The position numbers were made by a program, and so were the translations under genes. The notes below the pieces were generated by a model. That model worked only from the letters and a program-made list of their open reading frames with translations, did no database searches and had not been told where the DNA came from. From NCBI GenBank assembly GCA_007116095.1, contig SKJD01000123.1, positions 1-6,564 on the forward strand: DNA of 6,564 nucleotides. Reading direction: 5' to 3'. The stretch is from Candidatus Hydrogenedentota bacterium. Lineage in GTDB: Bacteria; Hydrogenedentota; Hydrogenedentia; Hydrogenedentales; SCBR16-9. Positions 1 through 6,564 of this stretch are shown here, in pieces; position 1 is the stretch's first letter; each line of letters begins with the position of its first letter.

Positions 1-209
1 CCTTTTTTTTGGCTTATCCGAGAAAAGCATACTTTGTCTTGTGCAGGGCCGTGATTTTAGGTTTGAAGAATTATGGCTTCGGCTTCGCGTATTTGTAAGT
101 CAGAGGCGCAGTCCTGTACCATGGAGGGCCGCGTCCAAACGTAAAAATCAACCGATCTGGACCTTTACGAATGGGCATTTATTCAACGTAGTAAGAAGGA
201 GAAAATGAT
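1..209. other. Intergenic leader upstream of the rhamnosidase gene
   Basis: I see no coding region here. The T-run at 3-10 could be the tail of an intrinsic terminator of a gene lying to the left, but the stem would be outside the window, so this is a guess. A weak sigma70-like pair can be drawn (TTGTAA at 93-98 and TACCAT at 117-122, 18 bp apart, each 4 of 6 to consensus). It is not good enough to call as a promoter. The rhamnosidase promoter is presumably in this stretch or further left. Confidence 0.5.
196..201 (+). promoter_or_regulatory. Shine-Dalgarno site of the rhamnosidase gene
   Basis: AAGGAG lies 8 nt before the ATG at 210, a canonical sequence and spacing. It supports 210 as the start. 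Another ATG at 205-207 is closer to the site but opens a frame of only two sense codons before TGA (205-213), so it is not the gene start. Confidence 0.85.
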
Positions 210-3086
210 ATGATTAGGCTTTTAGCCTGTGTGACCCTTGGAACAGCGATGCTGTTTACGGGTATTCCCGCTCTGGAAGCGGAAGCGTTAGAGCCCACGC
301 GCCTGCGCGTGGAATACCTGGAAAATCCCTTAGGTATTGATGAACAGCAACCCCGTTTAGCTTGGGTGGTGGAATCGGATGCGCGGGGAGCTAATCAAAC
401 GGCGTACCAGGTGCTGGCAGCTACTTCGCCGGACAAACTTGCCCCCGGTGAAGCTGATCTGTGGGACAGCCAGCGGGTGGAGTCAAACCAGACCCGGCAT
501 ATCGTGTATACCGGCAAACCGCTAGAGTCCCGCGTACAGGTTTACTGGACCGTGCGGGTTTGGGATGCGGATGGCGAAGCCTCGGAGTGGGCCGAACCTG
601 CGCATTGGTCCATGGGATTGCTGAATGATCGCGATTGGCAGGCTGAGTGGATCAGTTTTCTGGATGAGCGCGTGCTTGAGGCTACCCCCGAGCACCGCGT
701 GTTGCCGCCCGCCCGCTATTACCGGGAAGATTTCCAGGCGAACAATGTTATTAAACGCGCTACCGTGTACGCCACGGCCTTGGGTAATTACGACCTGCAC
801 ATCAACGGCGAACGTGTGACCGAAGATCGTTTCATGCCGGGGTGGACGGATTATCACAAGCGGGTCTATTACAACACTTTCGACGTGACGGAGCTCGTGG
901 ACGAAGGCGAAAACGCCATTGGCGCCATCCTGGCCGATGGTTGGTTCTCAGGCTATCTCGGCTATGCTCCGCTGGTGAACTATGGAGTAAACCGGGGTGG
1001 ACGTTACTTTTATGGCAAGACGCCGTCCCTGAAGATCCAGCTCGAAATCGAGTATGCTGACGGGTCAACGGAGATCGTGGCCACGCAGCCCGGGTGGAAA
1101 GTAGGAACCGGCGCTTACACAGCGGCGGATCACCTCATGGGCGAACATTACGACGCGCGGTTGGCGCCCGAGGGCTGGGCGATGCCCGGCTTCGACGCCA
1201 GTGACTGGGAAGACGCGGTCCACGCCAGCGAGAACGGCGAATTGATCGCAACCTATTCGGACGCCGGCGGCTCGCGGGAAGTGGACTTGGGGTTCAAGGA
1301 GCCTCCGGTGCTCAGCGCCTATCCCAAGCAACCCGTGCGTCCCACCGAAGTGTTGAAGCCCGTCGAGATAACCGAGCGTGAAGACGGAAGCTACATCATT
1401 AACTTTGGTCAAAACACGGCTGGGGTCACCCGGTTGCGCGCTGAAGGCCCTGCAGGCCATCCGATCACCATCCGCCACGGGGAAATGCTGCACCAGGACG
1501 GCAGCCTATTGGTTGAAAATCTGCGGGAGGCCAAGGCGACCAACATCTTCACCCTCCGCGGCGATGAAGGCGGCGAAACTTTTGAGCCCCGGTTCACCTT
1601 CCATGGATTCCAGTATGCAGAGGTCACGAACTATCCCGGCGAGCTGACCAAGGACGACATCGAAAGTGTCGTGTTGCATTCGGACACGCCCCTGGTCAGT
1701 GATTTCGATAGCTCGGACCCCATCCTCAATAAATTCTTTGAAAATGTCGTGTGGACCCAGCGCTCGAATTTCCTCGAAATCCCGACCGATTGTCCGCAGC
1801 GTGACGAACGCCTCGGTTGGACGGGCGACGCCCAAGTCTATGCCCAGGCAGCGACGTTGAACGCGGACGTGGGGGCCTTCTTCACGAAGTGGTTCCAGGA
1901 TTTGCGGGACTCGCAGACCGAGGAAGGCGCGTATCCCGATTATGCGCCCTACCCCATGCAACACGGCGGTAGCGGGAAACCCTACGCCACGGCCTGGACG
2001 GACGCGGGGCTCATCGTGCCGTGGGCCCAGTACGAGGCCTATGGAGACACACGGGCCTTGCGCGAGCATTATCATTCCATGCAGCGCTTCATCAACTTCC
2101 GCATAAACGTGAGTCCGGACTACATGGGCCGGCAACTCGGCAACGGTTGGGGCGATTGGCTCAACATGAGCGATCCCACACCCATTGAGTACGTCGACCA
2201 TTGCTATTACGCCGCGAGCGCCGCGCTCATGGCCGATATCGCCGAGGTGCTGAACGAACAGGCCGACGCCGCGAAATACCGGACGCTGGCTGAAAACGTG
2301 AAGGCCACATTCAACGAGACCTACGTCAAGGATGACGGAACCCTTGAAGTGGATTCACAGACCGCCTATGTGCTCGCGCTGTGGTTCGATCTGTTGCCCG
2401 AAGACAAACGGCAAACCGCGGCCGATTACCTGGCGGAGTTGATCATCGACAACGACACCCGCATGTCCACCGGCTTTCTCGGCACGCGCTCCATATTGCC
2501 TGTACTCACGGAGCACGGTCACTTTGAGTTGGCGGCTAAGTTGATGCAAAGCCGACGCTTCCCTTCGTGGGGTTACCCCGTGGTGCAAGGCGCCACAACG
2601 GTCTGGGAACGCTGGGATAGCTACACGCTGGAAGATGGCTTTGATCGCCATGGCTACACCATGAACTCGTTCAACCACTATGCCTTCGGGGCCGTGGTGG
2701 AATGGATGTTCGATACGCTCGCGGGCATCAAGGCGGCAGAGCCCGGCTATGACACGATCGTCATCAAACCCCGCTTGCCCATGGAAGCTCCCCTGGACGA
2801 CGCGCCACCGCTCGACCATGTTCGTGCGGCCCATGAATCCATCCATGGCCTTATCGAGAGCGAATGGAAGCGGGACGGCGAAAGCTTCACGCTCAACGTG
2901 ATCATCCCGGCCAACACCACCGCGGAGATTCATGTGCCCGCCGCCGAGGACGCCGAAGTCTACGTGGACGGCGCGCCGATAGCGGACTCCGAGTTCCTTG
3001 AAGTCATCGCGCGCGACGAAGGCTACGTGACACTCGCCGCGCCCTCCGGCGCCTACACCTTCGAGAGCAAACTGAACGCCCAATAG
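210..3086 (+). CDS. Secreted alpha-L-rhamnosidase, glycoside hydrolase family 78
   Basis: A 958-residue enzyme expected to hydrolyse terminal alpha-L-rhamnose from polysaccharides or glycosides by an inverting mechanism. Residues 1-26 form a signal peptide (basic R3, hydrophobic core, AEA before the likely cut at 26/27), so it acts in the periplasm or outside. Family domains follow in the usual order: an Ig/FnIII-like domain at about 28-136; the GH78 N-terminal beta-sandwich at about 168-350; the concanavalin-like domain at about 375-477; the (alpha/alpha)6 catalytic barrel at about 484-836; and a C-terminal beta-sandwich at about 837-958. The key acidic motif DCPQRDERLGWTGD spans 527-540. 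By comparison with characterised GH78 enzymes, E533 is the likely general acid, D527 and D540 contact rhamnose, and E800 in TTVWERWDS is the likely general base. The 267-residue spacing between the two glutamates is normal for the family. Length is typical and nothing is missing. The natural substrate cannot be read from sequence (rhamnogalacturonan, ulvan and plant or bacterial glycans are all possible). It appears monocistronic, ending at a strong terminator. Confidence 0.96.
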   Translation: MIRLLACVTLGTAMLFTGIPALEAEALEPTRLRVEYLENPLGIDEQQPRLAWVVESDARGANQTAYQVLAATSPDKLAPGEADLWDSQRVESNQTRHIVYTGKPLESRVQVYWTVRVWDADGEASEWAEPAHWSMGLLNDRDWQAEWISFLDERVLEATPEHRVLPPARYYREDFQANNVIKRATVYATALGNYDLHINGERVTEDRFMPGWTDYHKRVYYNTFDVTELVDEGENAIGAILADGWFSGYLGYAPLVNYGVNRGGRYFYGKTPSLKIQLEIEYADGSTEIVATQPGWKVGTGAYTAADHLMGEHYDARLAPEGWAMPGFDASDWEDAVHASENGELIATYSDAGGSREVDLGFKEPPVLSAYPKQPVRPTEVLKPVEITEREDGSYIINFGQNTAGVTRLRAEGPAGHPITIRHGEMLHQDGSLLVENLREAKATNIFTLRGDEGGETFEPRFTFHGFQYAEVTNYPGELTKDDIESVVLHSDTPLVSDFDSSDPILNKFFENVVWTQRSNFLEIPTDCPQRDERLGWTGDAQVYAQAATLNADVGAFFTKWFQDLRDSQTEEGAYPDYAPYPMQHGGSGKPYATAWTDAGLIVPWAQYEAYGDTRALREHYHSMQRFINFRINVSPDYMGRQLGNGWGDWLNMSDPTPIEYVDHCYYAASAALMADIAEVLNEQADAAKYRTLAENVKATFNETYVKDDGTLEVDSQTAYVLALWFDLLPEDKRQTAADYLAELIIDNDTRMSTGFLGTRSILPVLTEHGHFELAAKLMQSRRFPSWGYPVVQGATTVWERWDSYTLEDGFDRHGYTMNSFNHYAFGAVVEWMFDTLAGIKAAEPGYDTIVIKPRLPMEAPLDDAPPLDHVRAAHESIHGLIESEWKRDGESFTLNVIIPANTTAEIHVPAAEDAEVYVDGAPIADSEFLEVIARDEGYVTLAAPSGAYTFESKLNAQ

Positions 3087-3108
3087 CGCTCAGACCTGAA
3101 CTAACCAA

Positions 3109-3157
3109 AACAGCATATTTGGGCCCTTAAACCGGCTCAAATATGCTGTTCTTTTTT
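3109..3157 (+). terminator. Rho-independent terminator of the rhamnosidase gene
   Basis: A perfect 13-bp inverted repeat (AACAGCATATTTG at 3109-3121 with its complement at 3138-3150) extends inward by one G-U pair and three G-C pairs, giving a 17-bp stem with an 8-nt loop (3126-3133). It is followed by C and six T residues (3152-3157). It starts 22 nt after the stop codon at 3084-3086, exactly where the transcript should end. It should keep rhamnosidase transcription from reading into the next gene. An A-run sits before the stem on the left, but it is short, so efficient two-way termination is uncertain. Confidence 0.93.
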
Positions 3158-3358
3158 CTATCCGTCTTGCGGAATCCGGAAGCTGTCAACGATAATGAGA
3201 CAGTGACCGGGTTAAATTAGAGAAATTGGACTAATATTCACTACCGGCCCATCATGCCTGGACCCTTCCTTCCTTCCCCCTTCCTATCTCCTCTCAATAA
3301 TAGCCAGTCGGCTCGCACAAACACCATTCATGCAATTGCCCGGCAAAACAAAAATTGT

Positions 3359-3387
3359 TTGACATTTTCAGCATCCCATTGTAAAAT
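3359..3387 (+). promoter_or_regulatory. Near-consensus sigma70-type promoter of the mosaic-protein gene
   Basis: The -35 box TTGACA (3359-3364) is a perfect consensus match, the spacer is exactly 17 bp (3365-3381), and the -10 box TAAAAT (3382-3387) matches 5 of 6. A start of transcription near 3394 would give a leader of only about 20 nt before the ATG at 3415. The upstream side is A-rich (3345-3354), which could act like an UP element. A short palindrome, AAACAA-AAA-TTGTTT (3346-3360), abuts and overlaps the first two bases of the -35 box and could be an operator. Its simple A/T content makes chance likely. Confidence 0.8.
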
Positions 3388-3401
3388 AAAATAAAACCAT
3401 G

Positions 3402-3408
3402 AAAGGTG
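3402..3408 (+). promoter_or_regulatory. Ribosome binding site deciding the mosaic-protein start
   Basis: AAAGGTG lies 6 nt before the ATG at 3415, a moderate Shine-Dalgarno match. It favours 3415 over the ATG at 3399-3401, which lacks a purine-rich site in front of it and opens a different frame that stops at 3515. Translation from 3415 immediately gives a signal peptide, which confirms the choice. Confidence 0.7.
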
Positions 3409-3414
3409 TTTGTA

Positions 3415-6400
3415 ATGAAAATTTCAAATCTTTTCCTGATAAGCTATGTAATGATTATAAGTCTTGTTGCAATTTTGCCCGTGCAGCAAGCGCGAGCAAC
3501 AGTATTCACCTTTGATATTGCGCACCACCCGTCGGGCGATGCGCTTGCCGAGGAAGTAGAATTGCCCGTTGCCTATGGGGACAGGGCGTCTGAATCGCCA
3601 CAAGTCGTAGGTGCATACCGCTTTGAATACGAAGAAGGGGATGGCTGGACGCCCAATATCGAAATAGCATATGCCAGCGCCGGGACCATTGCCTGGCGAT
3701 CAGCCGGCTTTGGCGATCTGGAGCGCATTGTCTATGCCAAGCCTTCCGGCGCCTTGGGGCAAATTACCTTTACGCCGGATTCCGGGTATGATGTCATACT
3801 GAACAGCTTTGATTATGCCGCCTGGAGTAATGAGCGTACAGGGACATTACGCATTTTCGATGCCGACGGAACGGTGTTCCACGAAGAGACCCGACTCTGG
3901 CCCGGCGGCGCCTCCCATATAAAGTACAATACCCAAATCATTAGTCCAATAGCGTTGACGATCGAATGGGAATCGGCGGACTCCGGCGACGGCGAAGATT
4001 TTTTGGCGCTGGACAACATCCATATCGATCAGCGGATGCGGGGCACAGAAGTTTCATTGTTCAGTTGGACCCAGGAAGGCATTTTGAGCGGGGCCAACTG
4101 GAATATTGCTGCAGATGGACTCTCCGTCGTACAAACCCTAAACTCCACCTACCCAACATTTTTTGTCAGCCCAGATACCTTTTTTGATACGATTATTCGC
4201 GGGTCGTTTTCGGTTGAAACGACTTCAGATGATGATTTCATAGGCTTTGTGATCGGCTATAAGAAACCCTTATCCGCCAACAGCGACCCGACCAACAGCA
4301 ACGATTTCATCATATTTGACTGGAAGAAATATGTCCAGTCCGGCGCTCCAGAGGGATTTCGCCTTGCCTATGTGGATGGGGTATATTCCGGTAGCGGCAT
4401 ATCAAATCAGTTATGGACGTTTTCTTCCACAAGTAATATAACGATCACCAACTTGGCTCCCCCGGTCACAGGTTCCGGACAAGGCTGGCGTCAGTTTGTG
4501 AATTATCAATTTGAACTGCATTATTTTCGCGACCGAATTATAATATATATTCAAGGCGACTCCGGCCCATTCGCAACCAAGCAAAAAATATTTGATGTTC
4601 ACATTGCTGACTTGCCTGAGGGACTTTTCGAGAATGACGAATTTCCCGAAGGCCGTTTTGGTTTTTACAACTACTCCCAAGCGGCGGTGCGTTATGCTGG
4701 CTTTACACAGGAAGGCGAACCGGTACTGCTTACCGATCCTACAACTGGCAACACGCTTAATATTGGCCCAACCCGTCTGGGAACAGAAAATACCGGAAGC
4801 CTTTCTGTAATGAATGCCGGCGGCATAGGTTCCCTACTCGAAGGTTCTCTGACTTCCGCCAGTCCTCCGTTTTCCGGCCCCGATCCGACCAATGTATTCT
4901 CGTTGGACTTCAGCGAATTAGAAGTTTTCAATTTCAGCTTTAGCGCTTCCGGGCGCGGGTCGTTTACCGATACCATCGACGTTTTCTCAAACGCCGGCAG
5001 CGCGCAAATCGAGCTTGCGGCATCCGGGGTCGGCCCACAGTACGAAGGCAGCCTGGCGCCGGACGGTGTTCTGGATTTTGGCGGGCGGGAATCCGGCGAC
5101 GCCGGAACCCAATCCATCAACATCCAGAACAGCTCGCCGGATACGGGACATGACGCCGCGCTCACCGGACTAATCCTACTCAATGCGACCTTCAGCGGCG
5201 ACGACACCGGGCGATTCTCATTGCCGTCCTTCACGCCCGGCACGCTCATAACCACCGGCAACGCCCATGCGCTGGAAATCACCTATACGCCAGACGGAGC
5301 GCCCGGCAACCATAGCGCCACCCTGACCATCACGACCGACGAAGACGCCGCCCACGGGATTGCGGGACAAAGCTATAATTACGAACTCCAAGGGGAAACC
5401 CTGGTCGCCCCGGACCTAATCCCGGTGCAGATCACGGATCACGCCGGTAGCGGCTACACAGACGCGCCATTCAGCATTACGTATGAAGTGCTGAACGACA
5501 GTACGGTCGATGCGGTTGGCAATTGGACCGACCGCGCCTATATGTCGGCCACCGGCGACTTTGCCGATGCATTCCCGATTGGCGCCTTGCCGTTTTCGGG
5601 CGTATTGGAAGCCGGCGACGTCATGCTTCGCACTATCAACGCAACACTGCCTTCAGCCGTGGGGACATACAAAGTGTTCGTCTCCGTGGACGACGATAAC
5701 ACTCTTTATGAAGGCGTATCGGGCGAATTGAACAATCTCGTTGAGTCCCCGTTTGCGTTCGTATCAGTCACGGAAGAACCCTTGCCAAACCTGGTAGTGA
5801 CTTCCGTCGCCACCCCGGCGCCTGCGGGGGCCAATACCCAGGTAACCATAGCCTGGACAACGGCCAACACGGGCGCCGACATTGCAGAAGGCCCCTGGCT
5901 TGAACGGTTATACCTTTCGACAGACGCTCAAATTGGGAACGATACGCTCTTGCGGACCGTGTCGTTTGAGGGCGACATTCCGCCGGGCGAAAGCGCCGCC
6001 CGCGAAACCGTGGTTCTTTTACCCAGCCTGAACGTTGACCAGTACTATGTCGTAGTGTGCGTGGATAGCACCAACCTCATTCGGGAGCTGGACGAAACCG
6101 ACAATTGCGGCATCAGTGACGCCCCGGCCACCTTGCTTCTACCTGACCTGGTTATTACGGATTTAACGGCCCCGGAAACAGCCGAAGGCGATGAAGCCAT
6201 CACCGTCTCCTGGACAGTAACCAATGAAGGGGAAGTGCGGGCCAATCCCATGTGGAGCGATCGTCTGACATTGCACCATGATGCGTCCGGGAGCATCACG
6301 CCCCTGGGCGATGTGGTGCGCACGGAAGTCTTGGAAGCGGGGGCCAGCTACACCGTCTCACATACCATCACGACGCCGGGACGTATTGAACCGGGCGATT

Positions 6401-6564
6401 ACCGCTATGTTGTTCAAGTCGATGCGTTGAACGCCATATTGGAAAGTGGCCCACCCGACAATAACCGGATGGCATCCGATCCCGTAACGGTTATCACACA
6501 ACCCGACCGTCCCAATCTGGTGGTCAGCAACATCGTCAACCCGGCCGATGGCCTGGTGGGGCGC
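3415..6564 (+). CDS. Large secreted mosaic protein with thrombospondin C-terminal-like domain and CARDB repeats (3' end outside window)
   Basis: The frame runs 1050 codons to the right edge without a stop, so the C-terminus is missing. Residues 1-28 are a signal peptide (K2, long hydrophobic core, ARA before a cut at 28/29). Residues 29-206 resemble the N-terminal domain common in PEP-CTERM-sorted proteins (AYGDR at 53-57, GDGWTPNI at 75-82, FLALDNI at 196-202). Residues about 213-430 match the thrombospondin C-terminal, L-lectin-like fold (NW at 228-229, VQTLN 239-243, DDDFIGFVIGY 272-282, WKK 303-305, GW 357-358, GRFGFYNYSQ 413-422). Two ASH/choice-of-anchor D-like beta-sandwiches follow at about 440-541 and 553-661, then CARDB repeats from 666 onward. 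No catalytic domain is visible. The family style suggests an adhesive or matrix protein outside the cell; that role is inferred. Only two cysteines occur in the visible part. The missing end may carry more repeats and an anchoring signal such as PEP-CTERM or a type IX tail. It has its own promoter and is not co-transcribed with the rhamnosidase. Confidence 0.92.
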   Translation, partial: MKISNLFLISYVMIISLVAILPVQQARATVFTFDIAHHPSGDALAEEVELPVAYGDRASESPQVVGAYRFEYEEGDGWTPNIEIAYASAGTIAWRSAGFGDLERIVYAKPSGALGQITFTPDSGYDVILNSFDYAAWSNERTGTLRIFDADGTVFHEETRLWPGGASHIKYNTQIISPIALTIEWESADSGDGEDFLALDNIHIDQRMRGTEVSLFSWTQEGILSGANWNIAADGLSVVQTLNSTYPTFFVSPDTFFDTIIRGSFSVETTSDDDFIGFVIGYKKPLSANSDPTNSNDFIIFDWKKYVQSGAPEGFRLAYVDGVYSGSGISNQLWTFSSTSNITITNLAPPVTGSGQGWRQFVNYQFELHYFRDRIIIYIQGDSGPFATKQKIFDVHIADLPEGLFENDEFPEGRFGFYNYSQAAVRYAGFTQEGEPVLLTDPTTGNTLNIGPTRLGTENTGSLSVMNAGGIGSLLEGSLTSASPPFSGPDPTNVFSLDFSELEVFNFSFSASGRGSFTDTIDVFSNAGSAQIELAASGVGPQYEGSLAPDGVLDFGGRESGDAGTQSINIQNSSPDTGHDAALTGLILLNATFSGDDTGRFSLPSFTPGTLITTGNAHALEITYTPDGAPGNHSATLTITTDEDAAHGIAGQSYNYELQGETLVAPDLIPVQITDHAGSGYTDAPFSITYEVLNDSTVDAVGNWTDRAYMSATGDFADAFPIGALPFSGVLEAGDVMLRTINATLPSAVGTYKVFVSVDDDNTLYEGVSGELNNLVESPFAFVSVTEEPLPNLVVTSVATPAPAGANTQVTIAWTTANTGADIAEGPWLERLYLSTDAQIGNDTLLRTVSFEGDIPPGESAARETVVLLPSLNVDQYYVVVCVDSTNLIRELDETDNCGISDAPATLLLPDLVITDLTAPETAEGDEAITVSWTVTNEGEVRANPMWSDRLTLHHDASGSITPLGDVVRTEVLEAGASYTVSHTITTPGRIEPGDYRYVVQVDALNAILESGPPDNNRMASDPVTVITQPDRPNLVVSNIVNPADGLVGR
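5410..6564 (+). repeat. Tandem CARDB repeats encoded in the mosaic-protein gene
   Basis: Three complete units and the start of a fourth are visible at protein level: residues 666-790 (5410-5784), 791-909 (5785-6141), 910-1032 (6142-6510) and 1033-1050 (6511-6564), a period of 119-125 residues. Each opens with P[DN]L[IV] (PDLIP, PNLVV, PDLVI, PNLVV). Each complete unit has a middle strand of the type W-x-[DE]-R-x-Y/T-[LM] (WTDRAYM at 704-710, WLERLYL at 828-834, WSDRLTL at 947-953) and ends with an acidic, asparagine-rich strand before the next unit (ELNN, ETDN, PDNN). CARDB modules are Ig-like cell-adhesion-related folds found in bacterial surface proteins. The DNA copies have diverged, so this is an old protein-level repeat and not a recent duplication. 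Confidence 0.85.

Larger units (their letters stand above)
3087..3414. other. Intergenic region between the rhamnosidase and mosaic-protein genes
   Basis: This 328-nt gap holds three things I can name: the terminator of the upstream gene, a pyrimidine-rich tract at 3263-3295, and the promoter and ribosome binding site of the downstream gene. The part between about 3160 and 3260 shows no ORF and no strong secondary structure. A weak promoter-like pair (TTGCGG 3167-3172, GATAAT 3191-3196) is present but not convincing. I see no tRNA or recognisable structured RNA. Confidence 0.7.

Noticed and set aside
205..213. ATG-ATA-TGA mini-frame overlapping the rhamnosidase start
   Set aside because: Two sense codons overlapping the real ATG could in principle affect initiation, but such overlaps arise easily by chance and nothing else supports a regulatory role.
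219..230. Possible lipobox (LLAC, residues 4-7) in the rhamnosidase signal peptide
   Set aside because: Only six residues precede the cysteine, too short for a lipoprotein signal; the normal signal peptidase I site AEA at 24-26 fits better.
1506..2201. Minus-strand open frame of 231 codons inside the rhamnosidase gene
   Set aside because: It lies wholly antisense to a well-conserved GH78 catalytic region, has no recognisable domain, and is the kind of open frame that GC-rich third positions produce by chance.
2355..3083. Minus-strand open frame of 242 codons over the 3' part of the rhamnosidase gene
   Set aside because: It is antisense to the conserved barrel and C-terminal domain; its product is rich in G, R, H and V without any motif, as expected for a shadow frame.
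3203..3241. Imperfect inverted repeat (GTGA...TCAC with inner ATTAG...CTAAT)
   Set aside because: The arms are only 4 and 5 bp with mismatches between them; too weak to call an operator or a structured RNA.
3399..3515. Alternative ATG at 3399 opening a 38-codon frame overlapping the mosaic-protein start
   Set aside because: It has no ribosome binding site and a non-descript product, and it is out of frame with the signal peptide and all later domains.
4692..5282. Minus-strand open frame of 196 codons inside the mosaic-protein gene
   Set aside because: The plus frame here encodes recognisable beta-sandwich modules and stays open for 1050 codons; the antisense product is S/P-rich without a domain.
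5410..6564. Tandem DNA repeat or recent duplication in the CARDB region
   Set aside because: The units share protein motifs but not long identical DNA stretches, so this is an old protein repeat family and not a recent tandem duplication.

Overview
The window carries two plus-strand genes for exported proteins. They are separated by a textbook transcription stop and restart, so they look like independent transcription units. Overall composition is moderately GC-rich, and both proteins begin with a Sec-type signal peptide. The pairing of a GH78 alpha-L-rhamnosidase with a very long mosaic surface/secreted protein fits the polysaccharide-degrading, heterotrophic bacteria of the PVC superphylum (Planctomycetota, Verrucomicrobiota, Lentisphaerota) or Hydrogenedentota. 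The mosaic protein has a PEP-CTERM-type N-terminal domain, a thrombospondin C-terminal-like domain, two ASH/choice-of-anchor D-type modules and a run of CARDB repeats. The organism assignment is inferred from protein style only; no taxonomic marker gene is present.

Layout. 1-209: intergenic leader with no convincing gene, ending in a good Shine-Dalgarno sequence. 210-3086: complete GH78 alpha-L-rhamnosidase of 958 residues with the catalytic motifs intact. 3087-3414: intergenic region holding a 17-bp-stem intrinsic terminator (3109-3157), a polypyrimidine tract (3263-3295), and a near-consensus sigma70-type promoter (TTGACA, 17 bp, TAAAAT; 3359-3387). 3415-6564: 5' part of a second gene that stays open for 1050 codons to the right edge with no stop. 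It is the largest coding feature in the window and is easily missed because its end lies outside.

How they may work together: the rhamnosidase would release terminal alpha-L-rhamnose from polysaccharide or glycoside side chains outside the cytoplasm. The mosaic protein looks like a non-enzymatic adhesion or matrix component whose beta-sandwich modules could bind glycans, calcium or other proteins. A functional link rests only on adjacency and common export, because the terminator and separate promoter argue against co-transcription.

The most noteworthy item is the mosaic protein: an animal-like thrombospondin C-terminal fold without the calcium-binding type 3 repeats that precede it in animals, in a stretch of DNA clearly lower in GC than the rest of the same gene. 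I found no CRISPR array, tRNA, rRNA, transposase, phage or defence gene.
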